A program made the translations under genes and the position numbers. Below are positions 17,079-25,190 of a stretch of 64,000 bases of DNA, in pieces. This DNA comes from DASUAS01 sp963750045 (GTDB taxonomy: Bacteria > Actinomycetota > Acidimicrobiia > IMCC26256 > DASPTH01): positions 434,001 through 498,000 of the forward strand of contig CAVVPD010000004.1 in assembly GCA_963750045.1 (NCBI GenBank). Direction: 5' to 3'. Within the stretch, counting starts at the first letter, position 1. Each line of letters starts with the position of its first letter. The notes below the pieces were generated by a model that worked only from the letters and a program-made list of their open reading frames with translations, was not told where the DNA came from and ran no database searches.

Positions 17079-18029
17079 CTACCTGACTTCCAGTTCGACG
17101 GGCGCGGAGGCGTGGGGCGGAGCCTCGAGGGCGCCGACCTGCACGCGCAGGCGGCAGAACGCGCAGACGTCGCCGGGGGTGGGCGCGCCGCAGAGGCTGC
17201 ACGCTCCGAGGTCGTCGCGCTCGGTCTCGGCGTCGCCGGCGAAGCGCTCGTGCCCCCGCTCGATGAAGCCGAAGAGGAACGCCGCCTTGGAGCCGGGTGA
17301 CCGGTCCTCGAGCGCGTTCAGGATCTCCTTGTACCCGAGGTGGCGGTTCCCGGCGGCCATCGGGCACTCCTCCACCTGGTAGTCGATCCCCCGGAGCACG
17401 CAGTAGGCGGCGGTCTCGCGCTCGCCGAGACGCACGAGCGGCTTCACCTTCCGGACGAAGCCGGGCGCGGCCGGCAGCACCGGGTGCTGGCGGCCGAGGT
17501 AGCCGGCGTCCCACCTGAGCACGTTGCCGAGGAGGACGGCCGCCTCGTCGTCGAGGTTGTGGCCGGTGGCGACGACGTCGTAGCCGTGTTCGATCGCCGC
17601 CGAGTTGAAGAGGTGGCGCTTCGAGAGGCCGCACGAACCGCACGGCGAGCGCCGGATCGCGGCGGCGGCATCGGGGATGCCGTAGCCGTAGTCGGCGGCG
17701 AGGTCGATCTCGACGAGCGGGCGCCCCAGCTGCTCGGCGAACCCGCGCGCGTAGCGACCGGAGACATCGGAGTAGTCGCCGATGCCGAGGCCGAGGTAGA
17801 GGCCGTCGGCCTGGTAGCCGAGGCGCACGAGGATCTCCCAGAGCGCCAGGGAGTCCTTGCCGCCCGACACCGCGACGAGCACTCGCTCCCCCGGCTCGAG
17901 CATCTCGTGCGAATGGATGGCCCGGCGCACCTGCTCGTCGCAGTGGTGCACGAAGTGGTCTCGACAGAATGCGGCGTTGTGCCGGCGCACGTCGATCACG
18001 GCCGGTCCCTTGCACACCCGGCACTTCAT
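17079..18029 (-). CDS. TtuA/TtcA-family tRNA 2-thiolation enzyme
   Basis: A 316-residue PP-loop ATPase that adenylates a tRNA base and replaces oxygen by sulfur. Zinc knuckles lie at the N-terminus (CRVCKG) and C-terminus (CSLCGAPTPGDVCAFC). The PP-loop is VAVSGGKDSLALWE, and CGSCGLSKR plus the later Cys give an iron-sulfur site. Two terminal zinc fingers are typical of TtuA, which makes 2-thiouridine at position 54, rather than of TtcA. The ATG overlaps the upstream sulfur-carrier stop (ATGA), which supports the TtuA assignment because TtuA uses the ubiquitin-like TtuB as sulfur donor. Confidence 0.85.
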   Translation of the reverse strand: MKCRVCKGPAVIDVRRHNAAFCRDHFVHHCDEQVRRAIHSHEMLEPGERVLVAVSGGKDSLALWEILVRLGYQADGLYLGLGIGDYSDVSGRYARGFAEQLGRPLVEIDLAADYGYGIPDAAAAIRRSPCGSCGLSKRHLFNSAAIEHGYDVVATGHNLDDEAAVLLGNVLRWDAGYLGRQHPVLPAAPGFVRKVKPLVRLGERETAAYCVLRGIDYQVEECPMAAGNRHLGYKEILNALEDRSPGSKAAFLFGFIERGHERFAGDAETERDDLGACSLCGAPTPGDVCAFCRLRVQVGALEAPPHASAPVELEVR

Positions 18030-18241
18030 GCAGGGATCCCGGCGGTCGCCCCGCCCGAGATGACCGGGCGGATCTCCACTGCGGCGTCGTCGGTGAGCTT
18101 GGCGTCGTGGGTGACGAGTTCGTCGCCGACGATGACGAGGACGGACTCGGGGCTCATCTCCAAGCGGCGGAGCAGGGCCTGGACGGTGATCGGGCCCTCG
18201 ACCTCGACCTCTCGTCTGGGGTTGCGGAGCACGACCTTCAC
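18026..18241 (-). CDS. ThiS/TtuB-like ubiquitin-fold sulfur carrier with C-terminal tail
   Basis: A 71-residue beta-grasp protein. The pattern MKVVLRN, TVQALLRRLEM and SVLVIVGDELV is that of MoaD/ThiS/TtuB carriers, whose C-terminal Gly-Gly is activated as a thiocarboxylate. Here Gly63-Gly64 is followed by seven more residues (ATAGIPA), so the diglycine is not terminal and a peptidase would be needed before charging. GTG 18241 has a TAGCCT box 7 nt upstream and no ribosome site. The gene precedes, and overlaps by 4 nt, the TtuA-like thiolase. Confidence 0.78.
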   Translation of the reverse strand: MKVVLRNPRREVEVEGPITVQALLRRLEMSPESVLVIVGDELVTHDAKLTDDAAVEIRPVISGGATAGIPA

Positions 18242-18248
18242 GGGGTGA

Positions 18249-18254
18249 AGGCTA
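18249..18254 (-). promoter_or_regulatory. Predicted -10 box, leaderless sulfur-carrier operon
   Basis: TAGCCT, 7 nt, GTG 18241. It would drive the carrier-thiolase-trmI-MarP operon. Confidence 0.6.
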
Positions 18255-18259
18255 CCGGC

Positions 18260-18548
18260 CTACCTGGTCCGGACGATCTCGCGTATTTCGAGCCCCTGGC
18301 CGGGCTTCAGCTTGATCCGCAGGATGTCCTCGCGCCGGCCGACGGCCATGTGCAACACGCGCAACGCGGTCGCGCCGGCGCCGGCGTAGAGCCATGCGCG
18401 CGATCCGCTGTGCACCCCGCGGCGCCAGCGCGATCGTCGCGAAGCGGGCGATGAGCCGCGCGCTCCAGCCTCTGCGCAGCACGCTGGCGGCCGACGCCGC
18501 GGCGCCGAGCGCGACCAGGGCGTCGCCCCGGCGACCGGACGCGGCCAT
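18260..18548 (-). CDS. Small basic protein, unknown (one frame break)
   Basis: About 95 residues when joined. The first half is alanine-rich (GAAASAASVLRRGWSARLIA). After one extra base near 18398 the frame continues as AWLYAGAGATALRVLHMAVG and then DILRIKLKPGQGLEIREIV, which reads as ordinary protein where the unshifted frame becomes an Arg-rich string. The ATG overlaps the stop of the preceding small membrane protein (TGATG). No family recognised. It probably belongs to the same operon as the two small membrane proteins upstream. Confidence 0.5.
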
Positions 18549-18769
18549 CAGATGCGACGCACTTCGACGATCGTGCTCTTCTTGTGCCCGCGACGGCGTC
18601 CGAGCAGGAACGCGACGATGACGATCCCGACGCCGGCCACCACGAGGCCGGTCTTGGCGGCACCCTCCGCCACCTCGGTGGTGTCGTCGGCGACGCCGCG
18701 GATCTCCGCCAGCTTCGCCTCGATGTCGGCGCGCGTGACGGGCGCGTCGCCGGAAGGGCTGGGACTCAT
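18548..18769 (-). CDS. Small membrane protein, DUF3618-like
   Basis: A 73-residue protein. An N-terminal helical stretch (TRADIEAKLAEIRGVADDTTE) precedes one membrane helix (TGLVVAGVGIVIVAFLLG) and a positively charged end (RRRGHKKS). The start-helix-anchor layout resembles DUF3618 proteins that commonly accompany holin-like membrane proteins in actinobacteria. It lies 43 nt after the holin-like gene at 18813-19208 and overlaps the next gene. Function unknown. Confidence 0.6.
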   Translation of the reverse strand: MSPSPSGDAPVTRADIEAKLAEIRGVADDTTEVAEGAAKTGLVVAGVGIVIVAFLLGRRRGHKKSTIVEVRRI

Positions 18770-18812
18770 GTCGTTGCCTCGCTCTGCGAGGCCCGCTCCG
18801 TCGGCACTCCGC

Positions 18813-19208
18813 TCATCCGAACTCCTTCTCGGCCCGGCGCGCGGTTCGCGCCAGCCACACCAGTGCCCCACCGAGCAGCAGGGCGACGAACGTGATCAGG
18901 TACGGCACCCAGGACCAGTCGCCCGTGAAGGTGTCGCCCGTGTGGTCCTGCAGGAGCCTCAGCAGCGAGACGCCGAGGAAGAGCACCCCGAAGCCCATCA
19001 ACAGGGACCCGAGCACGCCGAAGCCGATGTACCGGCCCAGCTTCTGCAGCGGGACGAGCGTCTGCTGCTTGAGGTAGGTGACGACCAGGTCGCGAAGCTC
19101 GAGGACGAGCTGCGGCAGCGGCGGCGGGCGATGGTGCGCGGCCGGTGGTGGCGACGCCGACGAGGCGGATGGGGTGGGGCCGGTCGGTGCCGGCTGCGTC
19201 GGTTCCAT
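18813..19208 (-). CDS. Holin-like two-helix membrane protein, unknown function
   Basis: A 131-residue protein. After a Pro/Ser-rich N-terminus comes an amphipathic helix (LPQLVLELRDLVVTYLKQQT) and two membrane helices (VLGSLLMGFGVLFLGVSLL and WVPYLITFVALLLGGALVW). This matches the 'phage holin superfamily III'-like chromosomal proteins of actinobacteria, which are not known to lyse cells. ATG 19208 follows the carboxypeptidase stop by 13 nt. The presence of three small consecutive genes suggests an envelope-associated operon. Confidence 0.65.
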   Translation of the reverse strand: MEPTQPAPTGPTPSASSASPPPAAHHRPPPLPQLVLELRDLVVTYLKQQTLVPLQKLGRYIGFGVLGSLLMGFGVLFLGVSLLRLLQDHTGDTFTGDWSWVPYLITFVALLLGGALVWLARTARRAEKEFG

Positions 19209-19221
19209 GAAGCTCCAGACC

Positions 19222-20631
19222 CTACTGCGGCGCGGGCACGAGGGCATCGACCGCGGGCGCGTCCGGGAACCTGCCCACGATCTCGCCGATGCGAACCCGG
19301 ACCGCGCCACCCTCGGTCTCGGAGAAGTCGCCGTTGTCGAGGAAGGCGAAACGCAGGCGCCGATTGAGATCGAGGACACCGGTGAGGCCGCTCACGCCGT
19401 CGAGCGAGCCGGTCTTGCCGCGGAAATTGCCGACCAGCGCGCTCCCGAGGAACTGGTCGTAGAGCGTGCCGCTCTCGCCGGCGACGGGCAGGCCGTCGAA
19501 CAACGTGGCCAGCTCCGGTCGGTCGGCGAGCGCGAGCGTCTGCACGAGCTCGTTGCACGTGACCCGGTTCCCCCGGTCGAGCCCCGAGCCGTCCTTGAGC
19601 GAGTCGGTCGCGACCGGTACGCCCAGCTCCCGCAGCTTGGCCGTGGTCGCGGCCACGCCCGCGGCGGTGCTGCCCACCTTCGCGGTGTGCACCCCGAGCT
19701 CCTTGGTGAGCATCTCGGCGGTCAGGTTGTCGCTCGACGAGAGCATCGACGCCACGATCGAGCGCAGGTTGGGCGACGTGACCTGGGCGAGCTGCACCCC
19801 GCCGGGGGGCGCGGTCCCGCCCTCGCCCGAGCCGACGGCGGTCGAGCCCACGTCGACACCACGGGACCGGAGCAGGCCGGCGAGCACGCTCGCGGCGTTG
19901 CCGGCCGGGTCGGCGACCGGTTCTTTGTGGCTCGCCGACCAGGTGCTGTAACCGTCGTCGACCGTGAGCGCGCCGACGGGCCCGATCTCGCCGTCGGTGC
20001 GGTAGGAGTCCTTCCACGTGGGGAGGTACCGCACGTCGTCGTAGCGGGAGTCGTCGCCCACGATCCCGCCGGGGACGCGCCGCACGCCTCCGGCGACGAC
20101 CGCGTCGGCCAGTGCCTCCAGGCTGGTGGTGACGTCGGCGCGGGTCTTCCCCTGCGATTGCAGGAACGAGGCGTAGTCGCCGGTGGTCAACACCGGATCG
20201 CCCGCGCCCACCAGCCAGAGCTTGTCGACGGCGCCGTCGGCCGGCGCGGCGGGCGCCACCACCTTCGTCTGGTATGCGAAGTCGGGCCCGAGGATCGACA
20301 GCGCGGCCGCGGCCACCAGCAGCTTCTGCGTGGAGGCTCCGATGAGCGGCGTCTCAGGGTCGTGCGCGGCGATCGTGTGCGTGCCGCTGTCCACCACGAA
20401 GCAGGTGCCGGGGCCCGGCGCGGCCGTGTCGAGCGCGGCCTGGAGGTGTTGCGAGCCCACCGCGTCGGCGACCGGTTCGGGGACCCGGCGCACCGACCAC
20501 AGCGGTGTGGTCGCGGCCGCGCCCGTGGGTGCCCCCGCGTGCGGGTCGTCGCCGGAGAACGCCACGACCAGCGCGACGACGGCCGCGAGCGCGAGCACAC
20601 CCGCGACCACGCGACGCGTCCTGGCGCTCAC
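19222..20631 (-). CDS. dacB: D-alanyl-D-alanine carboxypeptidase/endopeptidase, PBP4 (DacB) type
   Basis: A 469-residue class C penicillin-binding protein that trims peptidoglycan stem peptides outside the membrane. An N-terminal signal anchor (RRVVAGVLALAAVVALVVAF) is followed by the catalytic triad of motifs: STQK (SxxK), SSDN (SxN) and KTGS (KTG). The large insert between SxxK and SxN is typical of PBP4. GTG 20631 overlaps the stop of the acyl-CoA synthetase alpha gene by GTGA, which is an unusual neighbour for a wall enzyme. Confidence 0.92.
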   Translation of the reverse strand: MSARTRRVVAGVLALAAVVALVVAFSGDDPHAGAPTGAAATTPLWSVRRVPEPVADAVGSQHLQAALDTAAPGPGTCFVVDSGTHTIAAHDPETPLIGASTQKLLVAAAALSILGPDFAYQTKVVAPAAPADGAVDKLWLVGAGDPVLTTGDYASFLQSQGKTRADVTTSLEALADAVVAGGVRRVPGGIVGDDSRYDDVRYLPTWKDSYRTDGEIGPVGALTVDDGYSTWSASHKEPVADPAGNAASVLAGLLRSRGVDVGSTAVGSGEGGTAPPGGVQLAQVTSPNLRSIVASMLSSSDNLTAEMLTKELGVHTAKVGSTAAGVAATTAKLRELGVPVATDSLKDGSGLDRGNRVTCNELVQTLALADRPELATLFDGLPVAGESGTLYDQFLGSALVGNFRGKTGSLDGVSGLTGVLDLNRRLRFAFLDNGDFSETEGGAVRVRIGEIVGRFPDAPAVDALVPAPQ

Positions 20632-22088
20632 GCAGCGTCCGCCCGCGCGCGGAAACGCGCGTAGCGCCAGAGGTGCTCGAGCGCGGTGACCGCCCGTGTC
20701 GCGGACCAGGCGCAGTACCGGCCACTCGCCCGCACGGCACGCGGGCCCGGGTTGTCGGGATCGGTCACGGCCAGCTCGGTGGCGAGGAGGATGGGCTTGC
20801 CGGTGGCGTCGGAGATCGCGGCGGCGACCTCCGCGTAGCGGGCGTCTTGGTGCTCGTGGAACTCCACGATCCGCTCGAGCCCGTGACCCGGGTAGAAGTC
20901 GCCACTGCGCATCATGCGGGCCTGGTTGGACTGGATCCCGAGGCCGAGGAAGATCACCGCGTCGACCGCCCGATGCCCGGCCACCAGCTCCAGGACGCCC
21001 GGCACGGTGTCGCGCGTCTCGGAGCCGGCCAGGTCGATCGGGTTGTTGCGGCTCCAGCGCGACGGCAGGATCGTGTCGAGGGCGGCGCGGAGGTCGTCGG
21101 GCAGCGCCGCCAGCGTGAGCCCCGAGCGGCCGATCGCGTCGGCGGTGGCGACGCCCCAGCCCCCCACCGTGGTGAGCACCACCACGTTCGGCCCGGCCGG
21201 CCGCGGCTGCGTGGCGAAGGTGGCAGCGGCCTCGAACGCCTCTTCGACCGTCGCGACCTGCGAGATGCCCGCTTGTCGGCACATGCCCGTGAACACCCGG
21301 GCGTCACTGGCCAGCGAGCCGGTGTGCGAAGCCGCGGCACGGCTGCCGCCCGCCGTGGTGCCCCCCTGGAGGACGACCAGGGGCTGACGCGCGGTGGTCC
21401 GGCGCGCCTGCTCGTAGAACGCGCGCCCGTCGCCGACCGACTCGACGTAGGCCAGGCTGACCGCCGTTGCGGGATCGTCGGCGAGGTATCCGAGGTAATC
21501 GGCAACGGTGACCGACGCCGCGTTGCCCGCCGAGACCGCGCGGCTCACCCCGACGCCGCTCTGGATCGACAGGTTGAGCAGGCTCGACACGAAGTTGCCC
21601 GACTGGCTCACGACCCCGATCCGGCCCGCGGGCGGGTACGGGGCGACGATCTGCGCGCACAGCGACGACGGGGTGGACACGACGCCCTGGCCGTTCGGCC
21701 CCGCGAGCACCATGCCGAGCTCGTCCGCCAGCGCGACCAGCTCGGCCTGGGCGCGCGCACCGTCCGGCCCGACCTCGCCGTAGCCGGCGGTGGCGACGAA
21801 CGCGACGCGCACCCCCTTGCGCGCGCATGCCCGGAGCAGATCTGGGTTCGCGGCCTGGGGCGTGCAGACGAAGACGAGGTCGGCCTCGCCGTCGGGGAGC
21901 TCGTCGACCGAGGTCGCCACCGGCAACCCGAGCACCTCTCCCCCGTCGAGGCTCACGGGGAACACCCGCCCGGTGTAACCGCCGCGCAGGATGTTGTGCA
22001 GCGTGACGAAGCCGAACTTCCCGGGGTGCGCCGACGCGCCGGCGACGATCACGCCCCGCGGGTCGAACAGCGGGTCGAGCCGGCTCAC
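20628..22088 (-). CDS. Acyl-CoA synthetase (ADP-forming), alpha-type CoA-binding subunit
   Basis: A 486-residue protein with a CoA-binding Rossmann domain (LFDPRGVIVAGASAHPGKFG), then two succinyl-CoA-synthetase-like domains. The second carries the phospho-histidine segment AAASHTGSLASD. ADP-forming synthetases interconvert acyl-CoA and acid plus ATP. The ATP-grasp beta part is encoded separately by the overlapping upstream gene, so the two products should form the full enzyme. GTG 22088 overlaps that gene's stop by 4 nt. Substrate not predictable. Confidence 0.88.
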   Translation of the reverse strand: MSRLDPLFDPRGVIVAGASAHPGKFGFVTLHNILRGGYTGRVFPVSLDGGEVLGLPVATSVDELPDGEADLVFVCTPQAANPDLLRACARKGVRVAFVATAGYGEVGPDGARAQAELVALADELGMVLAGPNGQGVVSTPSSLCAQIVAPYPPAGRIGVVSQSGNFVSSLLNLSIQSGVGVSRAVSAGNAASVTVADYLGYLADDPATAVSLAYVESVGDGRAFYEQARRTTARQPLVVLQGGTTAGGSRAAASHTGSLASDARVFTGMCRQAGISQVATVEEAFEAAATFATQPRPAGPNVVVLTTVGGWGVATADAIGRSGLTLAALPDDLRAALDTILPSRWSRNNPIDLAGSETRDTVPGVLELVAGHRAVDAVIFLGLGIQSNQARMMRSGDFYPGHGLERIVEFHEHQDARYAEVAAAISDATGKPILLATELAVTDPDNPGPRAVRASGRYCAWSATRAVTALEHLWRYARFRARADAA

Positions 22089-22789
22089 CGCAGCTCCACG
22101 AGCGCGTCGACCGCGACGGGAACGCCGTCGGTGACGACGAGCGGGTTCAGGTCGACGGCGACGACGTCGGGTTCGGAGAGGGCCAGGCGAGAGAGCGCGA
22201 GCAGCACCGCACGCACCGCGTCGCGGTCGACGGCGGGCTCGCCGCGCACCGGTCCGAGCAGCGCCTGGCCGCGCAGCTCGTCGAGCATGTCGTCGGCGTC
22301 GGCGCCGGAGAGCGGCACGAGGCGGAACGAGACGTCACCGAGCGCCTCGGTGAGCACACCACCGATGCCGAGCATCACGCACGGCCCGAACTGGGCGTCG
22401 CGGTGGACACCCGCGATCAGCTCACGCGTGCCCGAGACCATGGGCGCGACGACGAGGTCGACCGCGCCGTCGTCGGGACGGGCGGCGGCGATGAGCTCGT
22501 GTGCCGCGGTGCGCACCGCGTCCGCGCCGGCGAGCCCGAGGCGCACCAGCCCGCGTTCGGTCTTGTGCGCGATCGCCGTGCCGTGGAGCTTCACGACCAC
22601 GGGGTACCCGTACGCCTCGGCGGCGACGACTGCGGCATCGGCGTCGGCGGCGCGCGTCTCGTCGACGACGTGGACGCCGTACCGGGCGACCAGCTGGATC
22701 GAGTCGCGCTCGGAGAGCGACGAACCCGCTCGATGGTCGACGTCGTCCCGTCGTCCCGCGTCGGGCGACGACTCCCTTCCATCGTGCAT
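22085..22789 (-). CDS. Acyl-CoA synthetase (ADP-forming), ATP-grasp beta-type subunit
   Basis: A 234-residue ATP-grasp protein. VARYGVHVVDETRAADADAA begins the fold, YPVVVKLHGTAIAHKTERGLVRLGL is the ATP-binding strand of this family, and VMLGIGGVLTEALGD and VAVDLNPLVVTDG are the magnesium and nucleotide-binding regions. It pairs with the alpha subunit encoded just downstream (4-nt overlap). ATG 22789 overlaps the stop of the AMP-forming ligase by one base. A low-complexity N-terminus (residues 1-22) precedes the domain. Confidence 0.86.
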   Translation of the reverse strand: MHDGRESSPDAGRRDDVDHRAGSSLSERDSIQLVARYGVHVVDETRAADADAAVVAAEAYGYPVVVKLHGTAIAHKTERGLVRLGLAGADAVRTAAHELIAAARPDDGAVDLVVAPMVSGTRELIAGVHRDAQFGPCVMLGIGGVLTEALGDVSFRLVPLSGADADDMLDELRGQALLGPVRGEPAVDRDAVRAVLLALSRLALSEPDVVAVDLNPLVVTDGVPVAVDALVELR

Positions 22790-24342
22790 CAGACGGCGGT
22801 CTCGCGATCGCCCCAGAATTCGTCGCGCAGCACGCGCTTGAGCAGCTTGCCGGACTCGGTGCGCGGGAGCTCGGCGCGCAGCTCGTAGTCGCGCGGTCGC
22901 TTGTACCCGCCGACACGCGCCTCGACGAACTCGCGCAGCTCGTCGAGATCGAGCTCGGCGTCGTTGCGGGGTTGCACGATCGCGTGCACCCGCTCGCCCC
23001 ACTCGTCGTCGGGGACGCCGAGCACGGCGACGTCGAGGACGGCGGGGTGCTCGTGGATCACGGCTTCGATCTCCGCCGGGTAGATGTTGACCCCGCCCGA
23101 GATGATCATGTCCTTCTTGCGGTCGCAGATGAAGAGGTACCCCTCGTCGTCGAGGTAGGCGACGTCGCCCACCGATTTCCAGTCGGCCCCGTGCTCGGCC
23201 AGTCGCTCGTCGGTGTGGTGGTAGCCGTCCATCTCGAGGGTGGTCCGGATGAAGAGCTCCCCCGGCTCACCGGTCGGGGCCTCGCCGCCGTCGTCGCGCA
23301 CGATGCGCACCTCGATCGGTCCGTAGGTCTTCCCGCACGACCCCGGCTTCCGCAGCTGGTCCTCGGGCGCCAGGACCGTCACGACGCCCAGCTCGGTGGA
23401 GCCGTAGACCTCGTACAGGAAGCCGTCGCCCAGCTTGGCGATGAGCTCCTGCTTGAGGGCGTAGGGCACGGGCGCGGCGTTGGCGATGAGCGTGCGCATC
23501 GACGAGAGGTCGGCGCGCGCGAGCTCACCCGGTGGGAGCGCGACGATGCGCTTCAGCTGCGTCGGCGCGGTGAACGTGTCCGTGACGCGGTGTTCCTTGA
23601 CCAGCCGCAGCCAGGCGGCAGGGTCGAACTTCCGCAGCACGATGATCGTGCCACCGAGCGCGTGCGCGAACGACGCGAACGACAACGGACCCGAGTGGTA
23701 GAGCGGGCCGGTCGTGATGTGCACCGGATGGGGCGCGAGGAGGTTCAGTCGCTCGAGCAGCGCACCGACCGCGCCGGCGTCGGCGCCGGTGCGCATGGCC
23801 CCCTTGGGCCGACCGGTCGTCCCCGACGTGTAGATCATGGTCGCGCCGGTCGAGCTGGTGGCCCCGCCGACATCCGTGTCGGGCGGCGTGTCGGGCTGCG
23901 CCGCGAGGAGGTCGTCCCACCCGGTGCAGCCGGTCGGTACGTCGCCCCCGAAGACGAGGACGCCCCGAACCTTGGGCAGCTGGTCGAGCACCGACGCGAT
24001 CGCGGGCGCCTGCTCGGCGTCGGTCACGACGACGGTGGCGTCGGAGTTGTCGATGACGAACTGCATCTCGCTCGCGTTGAACCGGTACGACACCGGAACC
24101 GCGGTGAGCGCGGCCTTGCGCCCGGCGTGGATGGTCGTCACGACCTCGAGCGAATTCGGCCCGCACCACGCGATCCGGTCGCCGGATTCGGCACCGAGCG
24201 CAGCGAGCGCGTGGGCCAATCGGTTGGCGAGCGCCTCGAGCTCGGTGTAGCTGGTGGCGGAGGGATGACCGCCGCCCGCGGCGTCGACGATGACCGCCGC
24301 TCGTGCCCCGTCGGCCTGCGCGTGCTGCGTCAAGAGGTCCAT
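22789..24342 (-). CDS. AMP-forming acyl-CoA ligase (fatty-acyl-CoA synthetase family)
   Basis: A 517-residue ANL-superfamily enzyme that activates carboxylic acids via acyl-AMP. Motifs are in order: YTSGTTGRPKGAM (A3), YEVYGSTELG (A5), TGEPGELFIR, SVGDVAYLDDEGYLFICDRK (A7/A8), MIISGGVNIYPAEIE and the catalytic lysine in TESGKLLKR (A10). MDLLTQH is taken as the start; a longer frame runs into the divergent glycosyltransferase. A TAGGCT box lies 11 nt upstream. The substrate is probably a medium or long-chain acid. It heads the operon with the two ADP-forming subunits and dacB. Confidence 0.92.
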   Translation of the reverse strand: MDLLTQHAQADGARAAVIVDAAGGGHPSATSYTELEALANRLAHALAALGAESGDRIAWCGPNSLEVVTTIHAGRKAALTAVPVSYRFNASEMQFVIDNSDATVVVTDAEQAPAIASVLDQLPKVRGVLVFGGDVPTGCTGWDDLLAAQPDTPPDTDVGGATSSTGATMIYTSGTTGRPKGAMRTGADAGAVGALLERLNLLAPHPVHITTGPLYHSGPLSFASFAHALGGTIIVLRKFDPAAWLRLVKEHRVTDTFTAPTQLKRIVALPPGELARADLSSMRTLIANAAPVPYALKQELIAKLGDGFLYEVYGSTELGVVTVLAPEDQLRKPGSCGKTYGPIEVRIVRDDGGEAPTGEPGELFIRTTLEMDGYHHTDERLAEHGADWKSVGDVAYLDDEGYLFICDRKKDMIISGGVNIYPAEIEAVIHEHPAVLDVAVLGVPDDEWGERVHAIVQPRNDAELDLDELREFVEARVGGYKRPRDYELRAELPRTESGKLLKRVLRDEFWGDRETAV

Positions 24343-24352
24343 GAACGGTCGG

Positions 24353-24359
24353 TAGCCTA
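24353..24359. promoter_or_regulatory. Overlapping divergent -10 boxes between acyl-CoA ligase and glycosyltransferase
   Basis: The palindrome GGTAGCCTACC holds TAGCCT on the plus strand (24353-24358, 6 nt before ATG 24365) and TAGGCT on the minus strand (24359-24354, 11 nt before ATG 24342). The two polymerases would compete for the same base pairs. Confidence 0.6.
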
Positions 24360-24364
24360 CCGCC

Positions 24365-25108
24365 ATGACCCGACCGCTTCTGGCGCGCGACGACGCGCTC
24401 GAGGTGTCCGTGGTGATGCCTGCGCACAACGAGGAAGGCCTGATCGACACGACGCTCGACGAGGTCACGGAGGCCCTGCGGAGCCGTGACCTGCGCTTCG
24501 AGGTGCTGGTGGTGGAGAACGGCTCGACCGACGCGACCCTGGCCGACGCCCGGGCCGTCGCCGGCGAAGACAGCACGATCGTGGTGCTGACCCGCCCCAA
24601 GGCCGACTACGGCGAATCGATGCGGGCAGGGATCCTCGCCTCCACCGGCGAGGTGGTCGTCGTGTTCGACGTCGACTACTACGACGCCGCGTTCCTCGAT
24701 CGCGTGCTCCCCGCGTTGACCACGGCGGGTGGGCCGGCCATCGTCGTCGGCTCGAAACGGGCACCGGGGACGACCGACGCCCGCCCGTGGCCCCGGCGGG
24801 CCATCACCGCGGGGTTCGCCACCCTGCTCCGGTTCGGCTTCGGGCTCGGCGTGTCGGACACACACGGCATGAAGGCGATGCGACGCGAGCTCGTCACGCC
24901 GATCGCCGAGCGCTGCCGCAACGGCACCGATCTCTTCGACACCGAGCTGGTGCTGCGCGCCGACCGCGCCGGCCTGGTGGTCACCGAGGTGCCGGTGACG
25001 GTCGAGGAGCGCCGGCCCTCGCGCACCCCGATCGCGCGCCGCATCGCCCGCACTTTGGTGGGGCTCGTGCGCCTGCGCGTGCAGCTCTGGCGCGACCACG
25101 GATCCTGA
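24365..25108 (+). CDS. Family 2 glycosyltransferase, dolichol-phosphate-mannose-synthase-like
   Basis: A 247-residue GT-A enzyme without membrane segments. VSVVMPAHNEEGLIDTTLDE and EVLVVENGSTDATLADA form the nucleotide-sugar pocket, and VVFDVDYYDAAFLD carries the metal-binding DxD-type motif. Short DPM1-type enzymes transfer mannose or glucose to polyprenyl phosphate on the inner membrane face. The start lies 6 nt after a TAGCCT box, with no ribosome site. It stands alone, divergent from the acyl-CoA ligase; the actual donor and acceptor are not predictable. Confidence 0.88.
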   Translation: MTRPLLARDDALEVSVVMPAHNEEGLIDTTLDEVTEALRSRDLRFEVLVVENGSTDATLADARAVAGEDSTIVVLTRPKADYGESMRAGILASTGEVVVVFDVDYYDAAFLDRVLPALTTAGGPAIVVGSKRAPGTTDARPWPRRAITAGFATLLRFGFGLGVSDTHGMKAMRRELVTPIAERCRNGTDLFDTELVLRADRAGLVVTEVPVTVEERRPSRTPIARRIARTLVGLVRLRVQLWRDHGS

Positions 25109-25178
25109 GCGACGCAGCCGACCCGTGGCCCCTGGCACGGGACCGCGGCGCCGATCGCCCGGTTGCGGAGTGCCGCCG

Positions 25179-25184
25179 TACGAT
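25179..25184 (+). promoter_or_regulatory. Predicted -10 box, leaderless FIST gene
   Basis: TACGAT followed by 6 nt and ATG 25191. This chooses the ATG over an upstream in-frame start at 25125. Confidence 0.6.
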
Positions 25185-25190
25185 TCGGAG

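Noticed and set aside
16294..18024. Single long frame joining trmI with an upstream thiolase-antiphase segment
   Set aside because: The upstream part is a shifted shadow of the TtuA-like gene; trmI homology starts at GTG 17076.
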